This document shows, in pieces, positions 11,755-22,592 of a DNA stretch of 64,000 bases. Made by a program: the position numbers and the translations under genes. The stretch lies in the NCBI GenBank assembly GCA_031002005.1, contig CM061919.1:36855088-36919087 (forward strand), written 5' to 3'. The notes below the pieces were generated by a model that saw only the letters and a program-made list of their open reading frames with translations, was not told the origin of the DNA and made no database searches. Origin of the DNA: Vandiemenella viatica (Eukaryota > Arthropoda > Insecta > Orthoptera > Morabidae). Each line of letters opens with the position of its first letter. The first letter of the stretch is position 1.

Positions 11755-12767
11755 CTAGCGGAGTATAATTAATTCGGCAGCATTGGGTATAATTCCCAAA
11801 CACAAGATAAGAACCCTGTGAAGCGGTCCTTCTTTTCAAAATGGTTTCTCCAAAGAAACTCGTTAAGGTAGCTACGAAAAGACGCCTAGATTTTCCATGT
11901 TGCACCTTTAACTTAATTTTTGCTCTTGCCCACAAATTTTCTATTTTGCGTATGGATATTAGGGTCATCGGGATTAACGAAGTTTCGCTGGTGTACGACT
12001 ACACCATGACCGTAAATACCGTCAGCAGTTGTTGACAAACTACGGTAAGAAGCAAATGCATCTGTCATTATAATGGAGCCTGGAAGGATGTGCTGACGAA
12101 TTAATGCAGTCAGTGTGGTCTTTTTCTTGTCTGGTACATCCACGATGAAACATTTGCCTGACCCTCTTTCAATACCACCAAATACCCAATGTCCTTCCGT
12201 ATATCTACCTCGGTTGTATTTAGCATTACCGAATTTTGATTCATCTATTTCGACAGTAATTGGCTCTCCATTCTCATCCAGTCCACCTATTTCAATTGGA
12301 TGAGCTTCCAGCCACTTAGTACAAATTTCCCGTAAGAAGTTACACCAGTCTACTTGAGTATGCGTTGTAGAGACGCCTAACTTCGCTTCCTTCACTATCT
12401 GTTCCTGGGACATATTCAGCCCAACAGTAGATCAGTATTAAAATCTGAAATAAACTTAATTTGCTTTTCTCGAAGAGCGACCCTACGCGTATAGTCCTTC
12501 TTGCATTACACCTTTTGCACCCCACATGTAGCCATCGATTCCCTTCTTGTTGTACAATGCGGTGGGAACATTGCAAACTTCACAGGTGAACGAGTTTCTA
12601 ATTAATCTTCGCCTAGCCAGCCACCTGAATATTCCTAAATCTTCCCCGCTAACAGCAAGGACGATGTCAGTAATATTCCATCTTTCCTGCAATAACTGAT
12701 TTCGATTCAATATCTCATCCTCCCCGACAAAACAAGTACTATTTCCTCGACGACCACGACAAGCCAT
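11755..12767 (-). pseudogene. Merlin-type transposase (ISXO2-like DDE)
   Basis: Read on the minus strand from Met at 12767 (MACRGRRGN). N-terminal part: CEVC...MWGCKRCN-like zinc ribbon, where a frameshift near 12490-12530 splits the second Cys pair, then RVGSLFEKSKLSLFQ and a hydrophobic YCWAEY segment. A second shift near 12410 leads into the DDE core: EIDESKFG (first Asp), YNRGRYTEGHWVFGGIERG, ILPGSIIMTDAFASYR (second Asp), HTQN. After a third shift IENLWARAKIKLK supplies the final Glu. This order and spacing fit the ISXO2 domain shared by bacterial IS1016/IS1595 and eukaryotic Merlin. It would cut and join the inverted termini. Three frameshifts make it non-functional, but few residues are lost, suggesting moderate age. 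Confidence 0.8.
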
Positions 12768-12984
12768 GATAGCAAAAGAGAATTATTCCGAACAACAGAG
12801 CACGATCACCACACTAGACGCTTGCTGCAAGAATAAAAGTTCAGCTGCAAAGCTCTGCTCTTATATAATGACACTCCCCACTCCTCCCCCCCCCCCCCGC
12901 CTTGTAATGCCACCGTTACCAAATACTGCGTACCTCATACTGTATTTTTCTAGTTACTTTTACACACCAATAGGAATTAGATGA

Positions 12985-13547
12985 TAAGTAAATATTTCAT
13001 AATTAATTATTTAATATTATCGTGTTGGAATATTATATCACCTGAATGGATACAGATATACTTTAAACCATGTCAATAATCGTTTATGAGAAATTCCCGT
13101 CAGTAAATGCTAAATTATTTGATGTCACATCCCCACTTCTCACTCCAATTAGAATCTCTTACATAACTAGGGTTTGCGATGTTGCGAGTTTGCGGCGACG
13201 CTTTATCCTTTTTTGCCCTGGTATGAGTAATAGAAAATCGTAATGTAACCCAATCTTGCTCCTTTTGCGTACCCTTACATAAATTGTGAGTAATGTAACC
13301 TAAGCCACATTATTTTCTAAAATAAACTATTTGAGAGAGTAATGGCAAGTAGTTTACTCAGAGTGTAAACGTTTCTCGACCGGAAAACATTTAATTTATT
13401 AAATCATTTCTGCTATCAGCATAATGTATAATAGCCAGGTAGTGATATATTTCGTGAAAAATAGATATTACAAAGACAAGTGCAACTCGGTCATCACTCA
13501 GTTGTTTTGTTAAATCAGCTGGTAGTCTCATGCTGCAAGAATCAATG
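12985..13547. other. no gene recognised inside the Merlin-like element
   Basis: AT-rich interior between the transposase start and the right terminus. A C run lies just outside it at 12886-12898, upstream of the transposase. Nothing else was recognised. Confidence 0.3.
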
Positions 13548-15131
13548 ACTTGTGATACGAATAAAACAAGGTTCCACTTAGGAATTACAACGTCGTGATT
13601 TTACTGACCATGTATAAGTTGCGTCTGGACGGCGCTAATGCAGAACAAATGCGAAAATTTAATTGGATATATATGGCTTTTAAATTAACTGAAATACATC
13701 GTATATGCTTAAAGTACATTTGTGACACGAATAAAACATGGTTCCACTTGGGATATACAACGTCGTGATTTTACAGACTATTTATAAGTTGCGTCTGGAC
13801 GGCGCTAATACAGAACAAGTGTGAAAATTAGATTGGGTATATATGGCTTTTTAAATTTACTGAAATACATTGTATATACTTAAGGTACACTTGTAACACG
13901 AATAAATCATGGTTTCACTTGGGAATTACAACGTCGTGATTTTACTGACCATGTATAAGTTCCGTCTGGACGGCGCTAATGCAGAACAAATGCGAAAATT
14001 TGATTGGATACATATGGCTTTTTAAATTTACTGAAATACATCGTATATACTTAAAGTACTTTTGTGACACGAATAAAACATGATTCCACTTGGGATATAC
14101 AACGTCGTGATTTTACAGACTATTTATAAGTTGCGTCTGGACGGCGCTAATACAGAACAAGTGTGAAAATTAGATTGGGTATATATGGCTTTTTAAATTT
14201 ACTGAAATACATTGTATATACTTAAGGTACACTTGTAACACGAATAAATCATGGTTACACTTGGGAATTACAACGTCGTGATTTTACTGACCATGTATAA
14301 GTTCCGTCTGGACGGCGCTAATGCAGAACAAATGCGAAAATTTGATTGGATACATATGGCTTTTAAATTTACTGAAATACATCGTATATACTTAAAGTAC
14401 ATTTGTGACACGAATAAAACATGATTCCACTTGGGATATACAACGTCGTGATTTTACAGACTATTTATAAGTTTCGTCTGGACGGCGCTAATGCAGAACA
14501 AGTGTGAAAATTAGATTGGGTATATATGGCTTTTTAAATTTACTGAAATACATCGTACATCATTAAAATACACTATGATACGAATAAAACATGGTTCCAC
14601 TTGGGATATACAACGTCGCGATTTTACTGACTATTTTTAAGTTGCGCCTGGACGGCGCTAATACAGAACAAGTGTGAAAATTAGATTGGGTATATATGGC
14701 TTTTTAAATTTATTGAAATACATTGTATATACTTAAGGTACACTTGTGACACGAATAAATCATTGTTTCACTTGGGAATTACAACGTCGTGATTTTACTG
14801 ACCATATATAAGTTGCGTCTGGACGGCGCTAATGCAGAACAAATGCGAAAATTAGATTTGGTACATATGGCATTTTAAATTTACTGAAATACATCGTACA
14901 TCATTAAAATACACTTATGATACGAATAAAACATGGTTCCACTTGTAAATTTAAACGGTGGTTATTTTATTGGCCGTGTATGATATTCGACTGGAATCTA
15001 TATTTCAAATGCGCGCGCTCCTACAACTTTCTTTTCCAGTGTGCGCTAGTGGCGCTGTCTTAAGGCGGCAGGTAGGAACTATACCCGAGATATCACAGCC
15101 TTCTAATCACACATATTCTGCATGTATACCC
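13548..15131 (-). repeat. right inverted terminus with eight 170-171-bp tandem units
   Basis: Unit starts at about 13571, 13741, 13912, 14083, 14254, 14424, 14594, 14765, with a unique outer part from 14936. Two variants recur. Type A has GGGAATTACAACG, ACTGACCATGTATAAGTT and AATGCAGAACAAATGCG. Type B has GGGATATACAACG, ACAGACTATTTATAAGTT and AATACAGAACAAGTGTG. The order is A B A B A B B A, i.e. a dimeric repeat of about 341 bp. It is the reverse complement of the left terminus with more units. Confidence 0.9.
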
Positions 15132-15174
15132 TTTTTTTATTTTTGCCTCTGAATTTTCATGTCGTCGTCGAGTT

Positions 15175-15352
15175 CTTTATGGGCAGGAAAGGACGGGGAG
15201 CAAGGAATGTAAGGAATTCGGCCATGGACTTTTTAAGGGACCATCTTGGAAACTATGGAAACCCAAACTGGATGGCCGGACGGGGAAACGAACCCACGTC
15301 CTCCCAAATGTGAAACCAGAGCGTTACCGCTCTCCCACCATGCTCGGTATAT
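15175..15352 (-). repeat. tRNA-derived SINE, minus orientation
   Basis: On the minus strand: GGTGGGAGAGCGGTAACGCTC (A-box region), GGACGTGGGTTCGTTTCCCC (B-box region; GGTTCGTTTCC fits the RNA polymerase III consensus), then a body with GGGTTTCCATAGTTTCC and AAAAAGTCCATGGCC. The Leu/Ser-like head and the body motifs define one SINE family present at least twice in the window. Confidence 0.6.
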
Positions 15353-16231
15353 TTCATACTGATGGAGGTAGGTTCATATACACCCGCCAAGAGGCTCCGT
15401 GTACCAGTCGCCCTGACTGTGATTTTTAGACGGCTTTCCACATGCCGGCACAATCTCCGTCCCATAAACTACACATTTTACAAACAAAACATATACTTAT
15501 CACACTTTGAACATACTCACACGTTTCTGAGATAGATGGCAGTATTTAACTTCCACCATTAGTACGACATGGCGGTAGGTATAAAATGCTTGGCGTCAGT
15601 AAGGGCGTGCGGGCGCTAAACAATAGCTTCAAATTTGACTATGCTGACGAAGAGTGAAACTCATCGAAGTCAGCTTGTCCCAAAATGTTTGGAAAAGGTG
15701 ATGCAAAAGAAGAAGGAGGAAGTAGTATCACAGATATGGCTACCTAGCAGACGTTATCTTCTATTTTTCTTAGTCAAAAGTAGGTGGATAGAAGAAAATA
15801 AAAAAGTTAATTACATAAAGTAGTATACTTCTTATTTTATTGATTATATATGGTCCTCATTATTATAATATTTGCATGTAAACAGCATTCTTAGTTGCAC
15901 CTCCAGGTGCCAAAATATACAAATTGTTGGAGGAATCCTACCATGAATATGCACATAAAGATGGCCCTGTGGAAAACATGACCGTATTAAATCAATACCT
16001 ATTCCTGCGACTTGTTAATCGCGATAGAAAATGCAAGAGTTTCTTGGAGCTGTAGTCTTTTAAAACTGATTAGAAGATCCTCGGGATAAGAGGTATACAT
16101 GGAATAAAATCTTTTTCGCCTTTTCTGTTACCGTCAATATGAAAGCCTGAATCACATCAAGTATCAACTTCTCCCCACACAACCTTGTTCCGTTACACGT
16201 AATAGTATGATAAGGCATACAACTTTAAGCA
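15353..16231. other. no gene recognised
   Basis: About 0.9 kb of AT-rich DNA. A frame of 62 codons at 15635-15823 has no recognisable domain. Nothing else supported. Confidence 0.3.
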
Positions 16232-16312
16232 GGATAGGGGGAAGATGGGGGTGTAGGGATGTTGCCGTCGGAGCCTGTGCTCCTTTGCAATTAAATTAAA
16301 TTAAATTAAAGA
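16232..16312 (+). repeat. LINE 3' tail with (AATTA)n repeat
   Basis: CAGGATAGGGGGAAGATGGG followed by GGAGCCTGTGCTCCTTTGCA and AATTAAATTAAATTAAATTA. The reverse complement of the same tail is at 55438-55520, where it ends a recognisable CR1-like LINE, so this is a heavily 5'-truncated copy of that LINE. An imperfect GGAGCCTGTGCTCC hairpin precedes the repeat. Confidence 0.65.
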
Positions 16313-16790
16313 TGGTGCAATGGAAATCCAGCTGGATACAGGGAATTCAGAGATTCTGATGATAAATTGTATACCTCATCAACAATCCTCTTTAATAAAA
16401 TGCGTTGTCTGGACATTATAAATATAATTTTATAATGTAAAGTTTGGCAAAAAATTATTAAAAGAAACAGAAGATTTTGATAAATTTCACTGTACTTGAC
16501 ATAATTGTTTTATCCATTCTTTAAGGAGTTATATTGCTTTTGGCTTTTTCTTTACGTTTTAAGTCAGTGACAATATAGAGTTTTAAGCTTTCTCAATGTT
16601 TTAATATTTCCTCCATAGTTTTAATCATGGAGGAAGGAAATATATGGAGACGACGCAAGAGACCTTTACCACGCATTGAAGTGAAGCCGGGCGGAGGAGG
16701 ACTGGGGGCTAGGCCGAACAAATACAGACACGGGGTATATGTACAAAAACCTCAAGGGAACTCTACCATGAACGTAACGCCGAAATCTGG
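16313..16790. other. no gene recognised
   Basis: AT-rich; a 68-codon frame beginning at 16627 runs into the tandem repeat below and is not supported as a gene. Confidence 0.3.
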
Positions 16791-17239
16791 TGATGGATTA
16801 TTATGTAACTGGATGAGACAAATAAAAAATTAAGAATAAAATTTTTTGATAACATGCTTAGATTTCGAGATATTCAGTCTCAAACGTGAAATGTTTTTGG
16901 TAGAAATTCAGAAGAAAAATTGGTCAAAGTCAAATTTAATGATGGATTCTTATTTAAAAAGACGAGACAAATAAAAAATAAAGAATAAAATTTTTCGATA
17001 TCTCGCCTAGTTCTCGATGTATACTGTATCAAACGTGAGGTGTCTTGAGTTGAAATACAGAAGAACAATTTCGCAAAAGTCAAATTTAATGATCGATTCT
17101 TATGTAACACGACGAAACAAATCGAAAATAAAGAATAAAATTTTTCGATATCTTGCTTAGTTTTCGGGATATACTGGGATTGGGTTGATATGCGGCCTGG
17201 ATCAAAAATCAATTCTGCCAAAGCTACAATGAATTACAT
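16791..17239 (+). repeat. three tandem units of about 150 bp
   Basis: Units start at 16791, 16940 and 17090 (TGATGGATTMTTATG...). Each carries GACAAATAAAAAATAAAGAATAAA-type cores, TTTTCGATATCTCG and AGTCAAATTTAA. The third ends with GGCCTGGATCAAAAATC, a motif that recurs in diverged repeats at 40.5-44.2 kb, so this is an outpost of that family. Confidence 0.75.
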
Positions 17240-17784
17240 GGTGGACATGTAGAATGGATAATTCAGTTTTTTACTACCACTTGTGGTTAGGTTGAAATGT
17301 GTCCTAGATCAGAATAAAAATAGTTATCTTGTTACCACACATCGTAAGCTTAATTGGGAATACCTGGAAGCAGTTTATATCGCGATAAACGTTTTGTCAC
17401 TAACTTGGTTCTCATGAAATTACTAACAGTAATAGATAAATTCTTTGTCCCTTATGGAACAACAAAACCATTCTGGTACAGACTGCATTTAGACCTAACC
17501 ACAATCTCCATTAAACTGCCGCTACAGAATCAAACTATGTAGAACATACCCACACACACGTATTTGAATCGCAAACTGTATTTGCAGTAACAACATCGTT
17601 TGCTTCATCAAGATTCCTAGATTGCATAGCATAATTTAACACATTTAATTTCATCATACACTGTCAGTATAAACTCCAACCTGACGAAAGAAAGCGTAAT
17701 ACTAAATTCACTGAATTGCGATGTAAAACACACCCCTTTAAATATCATTTTCAACACTCGTTAAAAAGTAATGCTAGTCTATTA
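17240..17784. other. no gene recognised
   Basis: Contains one more diverged repeat trace (GTCCTAGATCAGAATAAAA near 17300). A 62-codon frame at 17354-17542 has no domain. Confidence 0.3.
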
Positions 17785-17792
17785 TGTGCAAA
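17785..17792. repeat. 8-bp target duplication, left, of outer hAT-type element
   Basis: TGTGCAAA, identical to 39104-39111. Confidence 0.8.
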
Positions 17793-17891
17793 CAGAGGTG
17801 GCCCTAGAAAGTTTTTCAGGTGGTGCAAGATCTCATCATGGCGCTCCAAATGAGCAATAGCTTATTCGTGAATAAGGTGTCCATATAGATA

Positions 17892-18768
17892 GACTGAAGA
17901 TTGAGCCGTGCTCGGCTCGCATTGTTTATTTTCCCCGCCCTCGATTGTCTTCTGATGCTGGTTCCTGCAGAGCCCGCGTGCGAGTTTCGCCCGTGAGATC
18001 GCTCTGTGGCTCTGGTGGTGCCCTCTACCGGCTTATGGAGTTGATTTTCGGGGACACGAAACCGGAAAGTCAGTCGGTCGGCAGCAGCCGATTGCTTCGT
18101 TTCCCTAATTGACTGCGACGTTAGAGGGGTGCTGGTATAAGCGAGGATTTGTAATTTGAATAGGTGGCCTGGAAGTACCGCATGATGTGGATTTGTGACC
18201 CGACCGAGACCGTTCCTCGCTCTCATTAATCGAGGGAATTCCTCCGCTGTGCTCTATATTCGTGATCGGTTTTCCGCCGATTGGGGAGCACGGCAGCGGG
18301 CGGGGCTGGGTTAAACTGAAGGACGCTAAGGTAAACTGATTCATGTTTGTTTAAAATAATTGCTGTATTTTGCCTCCTGTGTACAAATTTGTGTTTTGTA
18401 CTAGCTGTAAATTTGTTATATGATTTGTAATTGGTAAGAACCTGCCCTGTTATATTACGTTTCCAAGCAAGTAAGGATTTTCTGTTTGGATGTTTAATAC
18501 AAGTGGAGAAATTGTGATTAGGGATATTCTCATGGCTTAACAAACTTGTCATCGCATTAATATATATTTGTATTGGTACAGGATTTATTAAGACCATAAT
18601 CTGCAAGATCGAAGCTTTCTTATGTATTATATTGTATTATATTATTTGTGATATTCTGTATAAGTTTAATCGTTGACCATGATTCTTGTAATAAAATGTT
18701 TGAACCAGGTTTGCACTTTATAACCATGCTCCCACATGCTTCCCACTGAGTCCTTAGTGGCAACCACA
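17892..18768 (+). repeat. 5' LTR of Gypsy A
   Basis: Begins near TGAGCCGTGCTCGGCTCGC, ends GTGGCAACCACA. It matches 32444-33582 closely except that about 262 bp present in the 3' LTR after GGGGCTGG are absent here. Confidence 0.85.
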
Positions 18769-18777
18769 CATATCAAA

Positions 18778-18795
18778 TGGTAGCAGAGCGTGGTT
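18778..18795 (+). promoter_or_regulatory. primer-binding site of Gypsy A
   Basis: TGGTAGCAGAGCGTGGTT lies nine nucleotides after the 5' LTR. A TGG start just downstream of the LTR is the expected complement of a tRNA 3' CCA end, used to prime minus-strand DNA. The tRNA was not identified. Confidence 0.6.
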
Positions 18796-18874
18796 ATATT
18801 GGGTAAGTGTCAAGCCTTGTCGTTGGTTGTTTTGTTGTTGTCATACATTCATATCTTGTATTTACAGATTCGCA

Positions 18875-20147
18875 ATGGAAGGCCCGCGCTTTTGTAGGGT
18901 GGAGTTATCTTAAGAAAGAGCAGCTGCAGTACTGAACTCAGAATTAGGGGAGCATCAGACGATGGTAGTGCGGATTGGGGAAGGTAGGTGCTGCTATTTC
19001 CGCTTGTTCAGTGGGGATGCAGGAGCTCGGGAGAAATATTGCATTCTTGAAAGAAAGCAGGCTAACTAGGCGCCAGATTTATAGGATTCAGGCTCAGCTT
19101 AACCATTTTAATGATCGTCTTACCGATTTGCAAATTTTGAACTTGGATAAAGATCAACTTTCCTCTGTAGACCAGTTGAGAACTGAATTACAGACCTTGT
19201 TATTGCTGGTTAATTCCTTGGGTTTAGAAAATGACACTTGTAGCGAGTCAGTAGAAGGGGTAACGGTGAGAACTGATCATCATCAAATTCACCAAGTAGT
19301 TCCCGAGTATCAGGCCATTTCAAATCAGTTTGCCAAATTACCTAATCGTTTGGGGGTATTATTAAGGGATGTCAAGGAAATTTTAGTGGGAGATATGAGA
19401 CAAGTTGAACATTTGTTGTGGCTCACCGTTCGTTTTGAAAAACACGCAGATGCGCTTCAGGTTCCTCAACATAGTATTATGGCTTTTGTTATATCCTTTA
19501 GCTAAGGGTTGTTTGGCAGATTATCTTGCGGATATTATGCAGGTAAGGGGGACCTTAGAAGATTTAAGAGAAAAGGTGATTCGAGAGAAAATACCAATAC
19601 GTATATTGAGGGAGTTAGAAAGAGTTCATTTTTGGAGAGTACAATCTATGACGGAAACGTTGGGGGAATTTGTGGAGAGGGTTCATATGGCTGTAGCGGC
19701 ATTACAAATGGATATTTCTGAAAGGATATCGTTGCCAATATTGACGAAGGTCTTCGTCCGGAGGATAGGGCTAGGGCCGTGTTTAATATAAGACCAGTAT
19801 CTTTTGTTCAGCTTAATCAGTTAATTACTTCTATTGAGGCATTGCAACTTGTTGATCAGCAGAGAGCAGAAGGTAGGGCACAAGTCACTAAGAAAGATGA
19901 GGGGAAGCATGATTATTCACGTGCTAATAATTATTATGTTAAAGGCAAGTGTTTTCGTTGTGGCGCTGGTGACCATTTCGTTAAACAGTGCCTCGTGCAC
20001 AACGACCTGATATCTGACGCAGGGGGTTTCAGCGGGCAAGTTCCGCTGGTAATATTTATTGGCGTAGTAGTGTTCTTGCAAGTAGGGTGGTTAAGCGGTG
20101 TTTCTGTTGTGGTTCTGATCTTCATTTTGTCAGGAGATGTCCGTTAG
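18875..20147 (+). pseudogene. Gypsy A gag
   Basis: Starts at Met 18875 (MEGPRFCRVEL) but is broken by a stop within 13 codons. After frame changes, 18975-19505, 19405-19791 and 19779-20147 continue a gag-like protein: an alpha-helical capsid part (RQIYRIQAQLNHFNDRL; LWLLLYPLAKGCLADYLAD; VHMAVAALQMDI), then two zinc knuckles, CFRCGAGDHFVKQC at 19950-19991 and CFCCGSDLHFVRRC at 20099-20140. The knuckles bind the element RNA. Several frameshifts (near 18912, 19500, 19790, 20030) inactivate it. Confidence 0.75.
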
Positions 20148-20976
20148 CCAAGGGTCAACCTGGTAACCGGCGAGAAACGAGGCGTTTGCCGCTTAAAGGT
20201 TTTCGTAACCGCATTTTGAATTCTAAGACTTCTCATCTGCCTTTTGTTTGTGCCAACATCAATCATGAGCCTGTTTGTGCCCTCATTGACTCGGGGAGTT
20301 CTCTCTCCTTTGTCGATTATAACTGGTATTTGGAGTTTGCGTAACATCTGTCGCTTGCCGGTACTCAAACCCCCCGCGCAGGGATGTCGTACTGTTGATG
20401 GTCAGAAGTTGCCTCTCGTGGGAGTGTGTCGAGTTTGGGTAAGAGTGTGTTATTATACCTGGCCCCTTAATCTAGTGGTCGCTAAAGGATTATCAGTACC
20501 CGTTATATTGGGTTATATCAATGGTACTGGACTGGTCATGGACTGTAGTTCGATCACCTTTTATTTTAAGTTTGATCCTCAGAATCAAATTGCTCTTTGC
20601 TCTTGTCGCATCTCATCACGAGTAAACGCGGTCCTTACACAAGTGGGTGATTATAAGACGGGTCATCTATCTCGGAGTCAAGATCTTCAACTTCTGGAAA
20701 TGTTAGAGCAGTTTAAAGATGTTTTGGTAGATAAATTAGGAGTAACTCACCTTATTGAATATAAAATTCGCCTGTCTGATGATATTCCGGTGAGGCAGGG
20801 TCCCTACCGTTTGTCCCCCCCCCCCCCCCAGAAGTTGAACTTTCTTCGTAAAAAAAATAGATCAGATGCTTAAGGATGGAGTTATTAGACCCTACACTTC
20901 ACCTTACGCTTCTCCAATATTTTTAGTTCCTAAACCTGAGAGAGGGGAATACAGACCTGTTGTTGATTACAGGGCA
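20148..20976 (+). pseudogene. Gypsy A protease and start of reverse transcriptase
   Basis: The aspartic protease motif ALIDSGSSLSFVD (near 20276-20315) follows the second knuckle by about 45 codons. The frame then shifts; 20640-20976 encodes the reverse transcriptase N-terminus with [53 protein letters not shown] run at 20815-20829 breaks the frame. The sequence stops at codon Ala (GCA), exactly where the Helitron enters, and resumes at 21994. Confidence 0.85.
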
Positions 20977-21993
20977 TCATATATATTATTTCTATAAGGT
21001 ATTTTTTTGTGACAAGCCTGTATCTTCCTTCATTCTTAACCGAAATCAATGAATGAGGTGGCATTTTAAAGCTTATGGTCTTCCCTTTGGTCACATCATA
21101 TTTTAAGGAATGAAGTTTTCGGAATTCGGCACTTAAAGGGCGAAAATGTCAATATTTCTAAAATGCTGTTTTCTGTGTTATGAGTCAAATATCTCCCTGG
21201 ATACCTATCTGAGATCGTTTAATGAAGTATCATTTTAAAGATTAAGATATCCGCTTTAGTGACGTCATATATTAATACAGAAATTTTTCGGAATTCAACC
21301 CTTATAGGGGAAAAGAGTCAATATTTTTGCAATTAGTTTTCGTGTCACGAGCCATTTGTCTCCCTTAATATCTAACTGATATAGATAAATGAGGTATCAT
21401 ATTAAATATTAAGGTCTGCTCCGTGGTAACATTATATTTTAAGAAAGGAATTTTCGTAAATCGACCCTTAAAGGGCAAAAATGTCAATTTTTCTAAAATG
21501 CGTTTTTTGTATCTCGAGCCATTTATCTCCCTGGATATCTATCCAAAATCGATAAATCAAGTACGATTGTGAGGAATAATGTCTCAGCTTTGCTGACATC
21601 ATATTTTAAGAAAGAAGTGTTTGGAATTCAACTATTAAAGGGAAAAAGTATAAATTGTTCTACAACGTATTTTTGTGTCACGAGCCTTATATTTCCCTTG
21701 ATATCTAATCGATATAGATAAATGACATATCGTATTAGAGACTAAGGTTTCCGCCGTGGTAACATTATATTCTAAGAAAGGAATTTTTTCGTAATTCGAC
21801 CCATAAAGCGCAAAAATATCAATATTTCTAAAATACGTTTTTTGTGTGTCGAGCCATTTATCTCCCTGGATTTCTAACCAAAATCGATAAATGAAATAGG
21901 AGTATGAAGAGTAATGACTGAACTTGGTGACATTATATTCAACCTCACTATTCATCGCATTTTATTCGCGAATTTTTCGCACGGGTCATCTAG
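20977..21993 (+). mobile_element. non-autonomous Helitron with internal tandem array
   Basis: Starts TCATATATATTATTT, ends CTAG, inserted between A (20976) and T (21994), and has a short hairpin GCGAA-TTT-TTCGC at 21968-21980, nine nucleotides before CTAG. These are the four diagnostic Helitron features. Removal exactly restores Gypsy A codons (DYRA then LNQK). No Rep/helicase is encoded; the body is almost wholly a tandem repeat. Length 1017 bp. Confidence 0.9.
21009..21950 (+). repeat. tandem repeat of about 167 bp inside the Helitron
   Basis: Units begin at about 21009, 21177, 21344, 21509, 21677 and 21846, each with a variant of GTGTCACGAGCCATTTATCT, then CTCCCTGGATATCTA, CGATAAATGA, and near the end AATTCGACCCTTAAAGGGCA. 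Five full and one partial unit, considerably diverged from each other. Confidence 0.85.
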
Positions 21994-22310
21994 TTAAATC
22001 AAAAGGTCGTATTAGAATCAGTTCCCCTTCGTGATCTTCACAATGCCTTTACTTGGTTTGCCGGTGCCAAATATTTTACTGTGTTAGACCTAAATCTGGC
22101 GTATCATCAAATTCCCCTTACTGAGGATTCTAAGGCGGATACGGCATTTTGCACGGATTGGAATTTGTTTGAGTTTAATCGTGTTCCATTTGATTTATCT
22201 ACTGGGGCCGCGGTGTTATCCCCGCCTCCTTGATAGAGTACTGGGGGATCTTAAGTTTCGCTTTGTGTATAATTATCTGGACGACGTGGTGGTCTATATC
22301 TAGTTCTTTG
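21994..22310 (+). pseudogene. Gypsy A reverse transcriptase, middle part
   Basis: Continues after the Helitron: LNQKVVLESVPLRDL, then AKYFTVLDLNLAYHQIP (motif A with the first catalytic Asp), FEFNRVPF, and after a one-base shift near 22220 RLLDRVLGDLKF and YNYLDDVVVY. YLDD at about 22272-22283 is the catalytic motif C. A stop follows within two codons, and the sequence ends in FEQH where the next insert enters. Confidence 0.85.
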
Positions 22311-22319
22311 AGCAACATC
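22311..22319. repeat. target duplication, left, of LINE-like insert
   Basis: AGCAACATC, identical to 30404-30412. Confidence 0.85.
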
Positions 22320-22588
22320 GGCCTAGGGAAGTCGCACGGCCAAACATACAAGCATAGAAAATTATTCACGAACAAGAGTAAACTGTATTCTTCAGAAACT
22401 TCCGGGAGCCGGAAGTTTTGCCCCGATGTGTCGGTCGATCCTGTCCCACTGGAAATCCAGAGGGGCATGGCTGGCAGACTATCCCGGGATGATAGTGGTG
22501 GGTAGATTAGTGTTGATAGAGTAGTATAGGTTTCAAGTTAGATTAGAATAGACGTAGTGCATAAAAAAAAATTAACGTAGAAACGGAT

Positions 22589-22592
22589 AAGG
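22589..22592. repeat. 4-bp target duplication, left, of Gypsy B
   Basis: AAGG, repeated at 29598-29601. Confidence 0.75.

Larger units (their letters stand above)
10076..15131. mobile_element. Merlin-like (IS1016-type) DNA transposon with long repeat-bearing inverted termini
   Basis: About 5.06 kb, bounded by inverted termini starting GGGTATACATGCAGAATA. The left terminus (10076-10911) and the right terminus (13548-15131) match in reverse complement, and both contain tandem units of about 171 bp. The centre carries a decayed transposase on the minus strand with an ISXO2/IS1595-type DDE domain. SINE-like insertions sit at 11085-11470. A clean 8-9 bp target duplication is not visible (flanks TGTTTTTC and TTTTTTTA), so the exact outer bases are uncertain by a few nucleotides. 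Confidence 0.75.

Noticed and set aside
12886..12898. C runs here and at 20815, 34240 and 60960 as functional elements
   Set aside because: Simple homopolymers in decayed mobile DNA; possible sequencing-length uncertainty, no other signal.
10067..15140. 8-9 bp target duplication of the Merlin-like element
   Set aside because: TGTTTTTC against TTTTTTTA is mostly T-richness, so not accepted as a duplication.
16627..16833. 68-codon frame beginning MEEGNIWRRRKRP
   Set aside because: Runs into a tandem repeat, no homologue recognised, no codon or context support.
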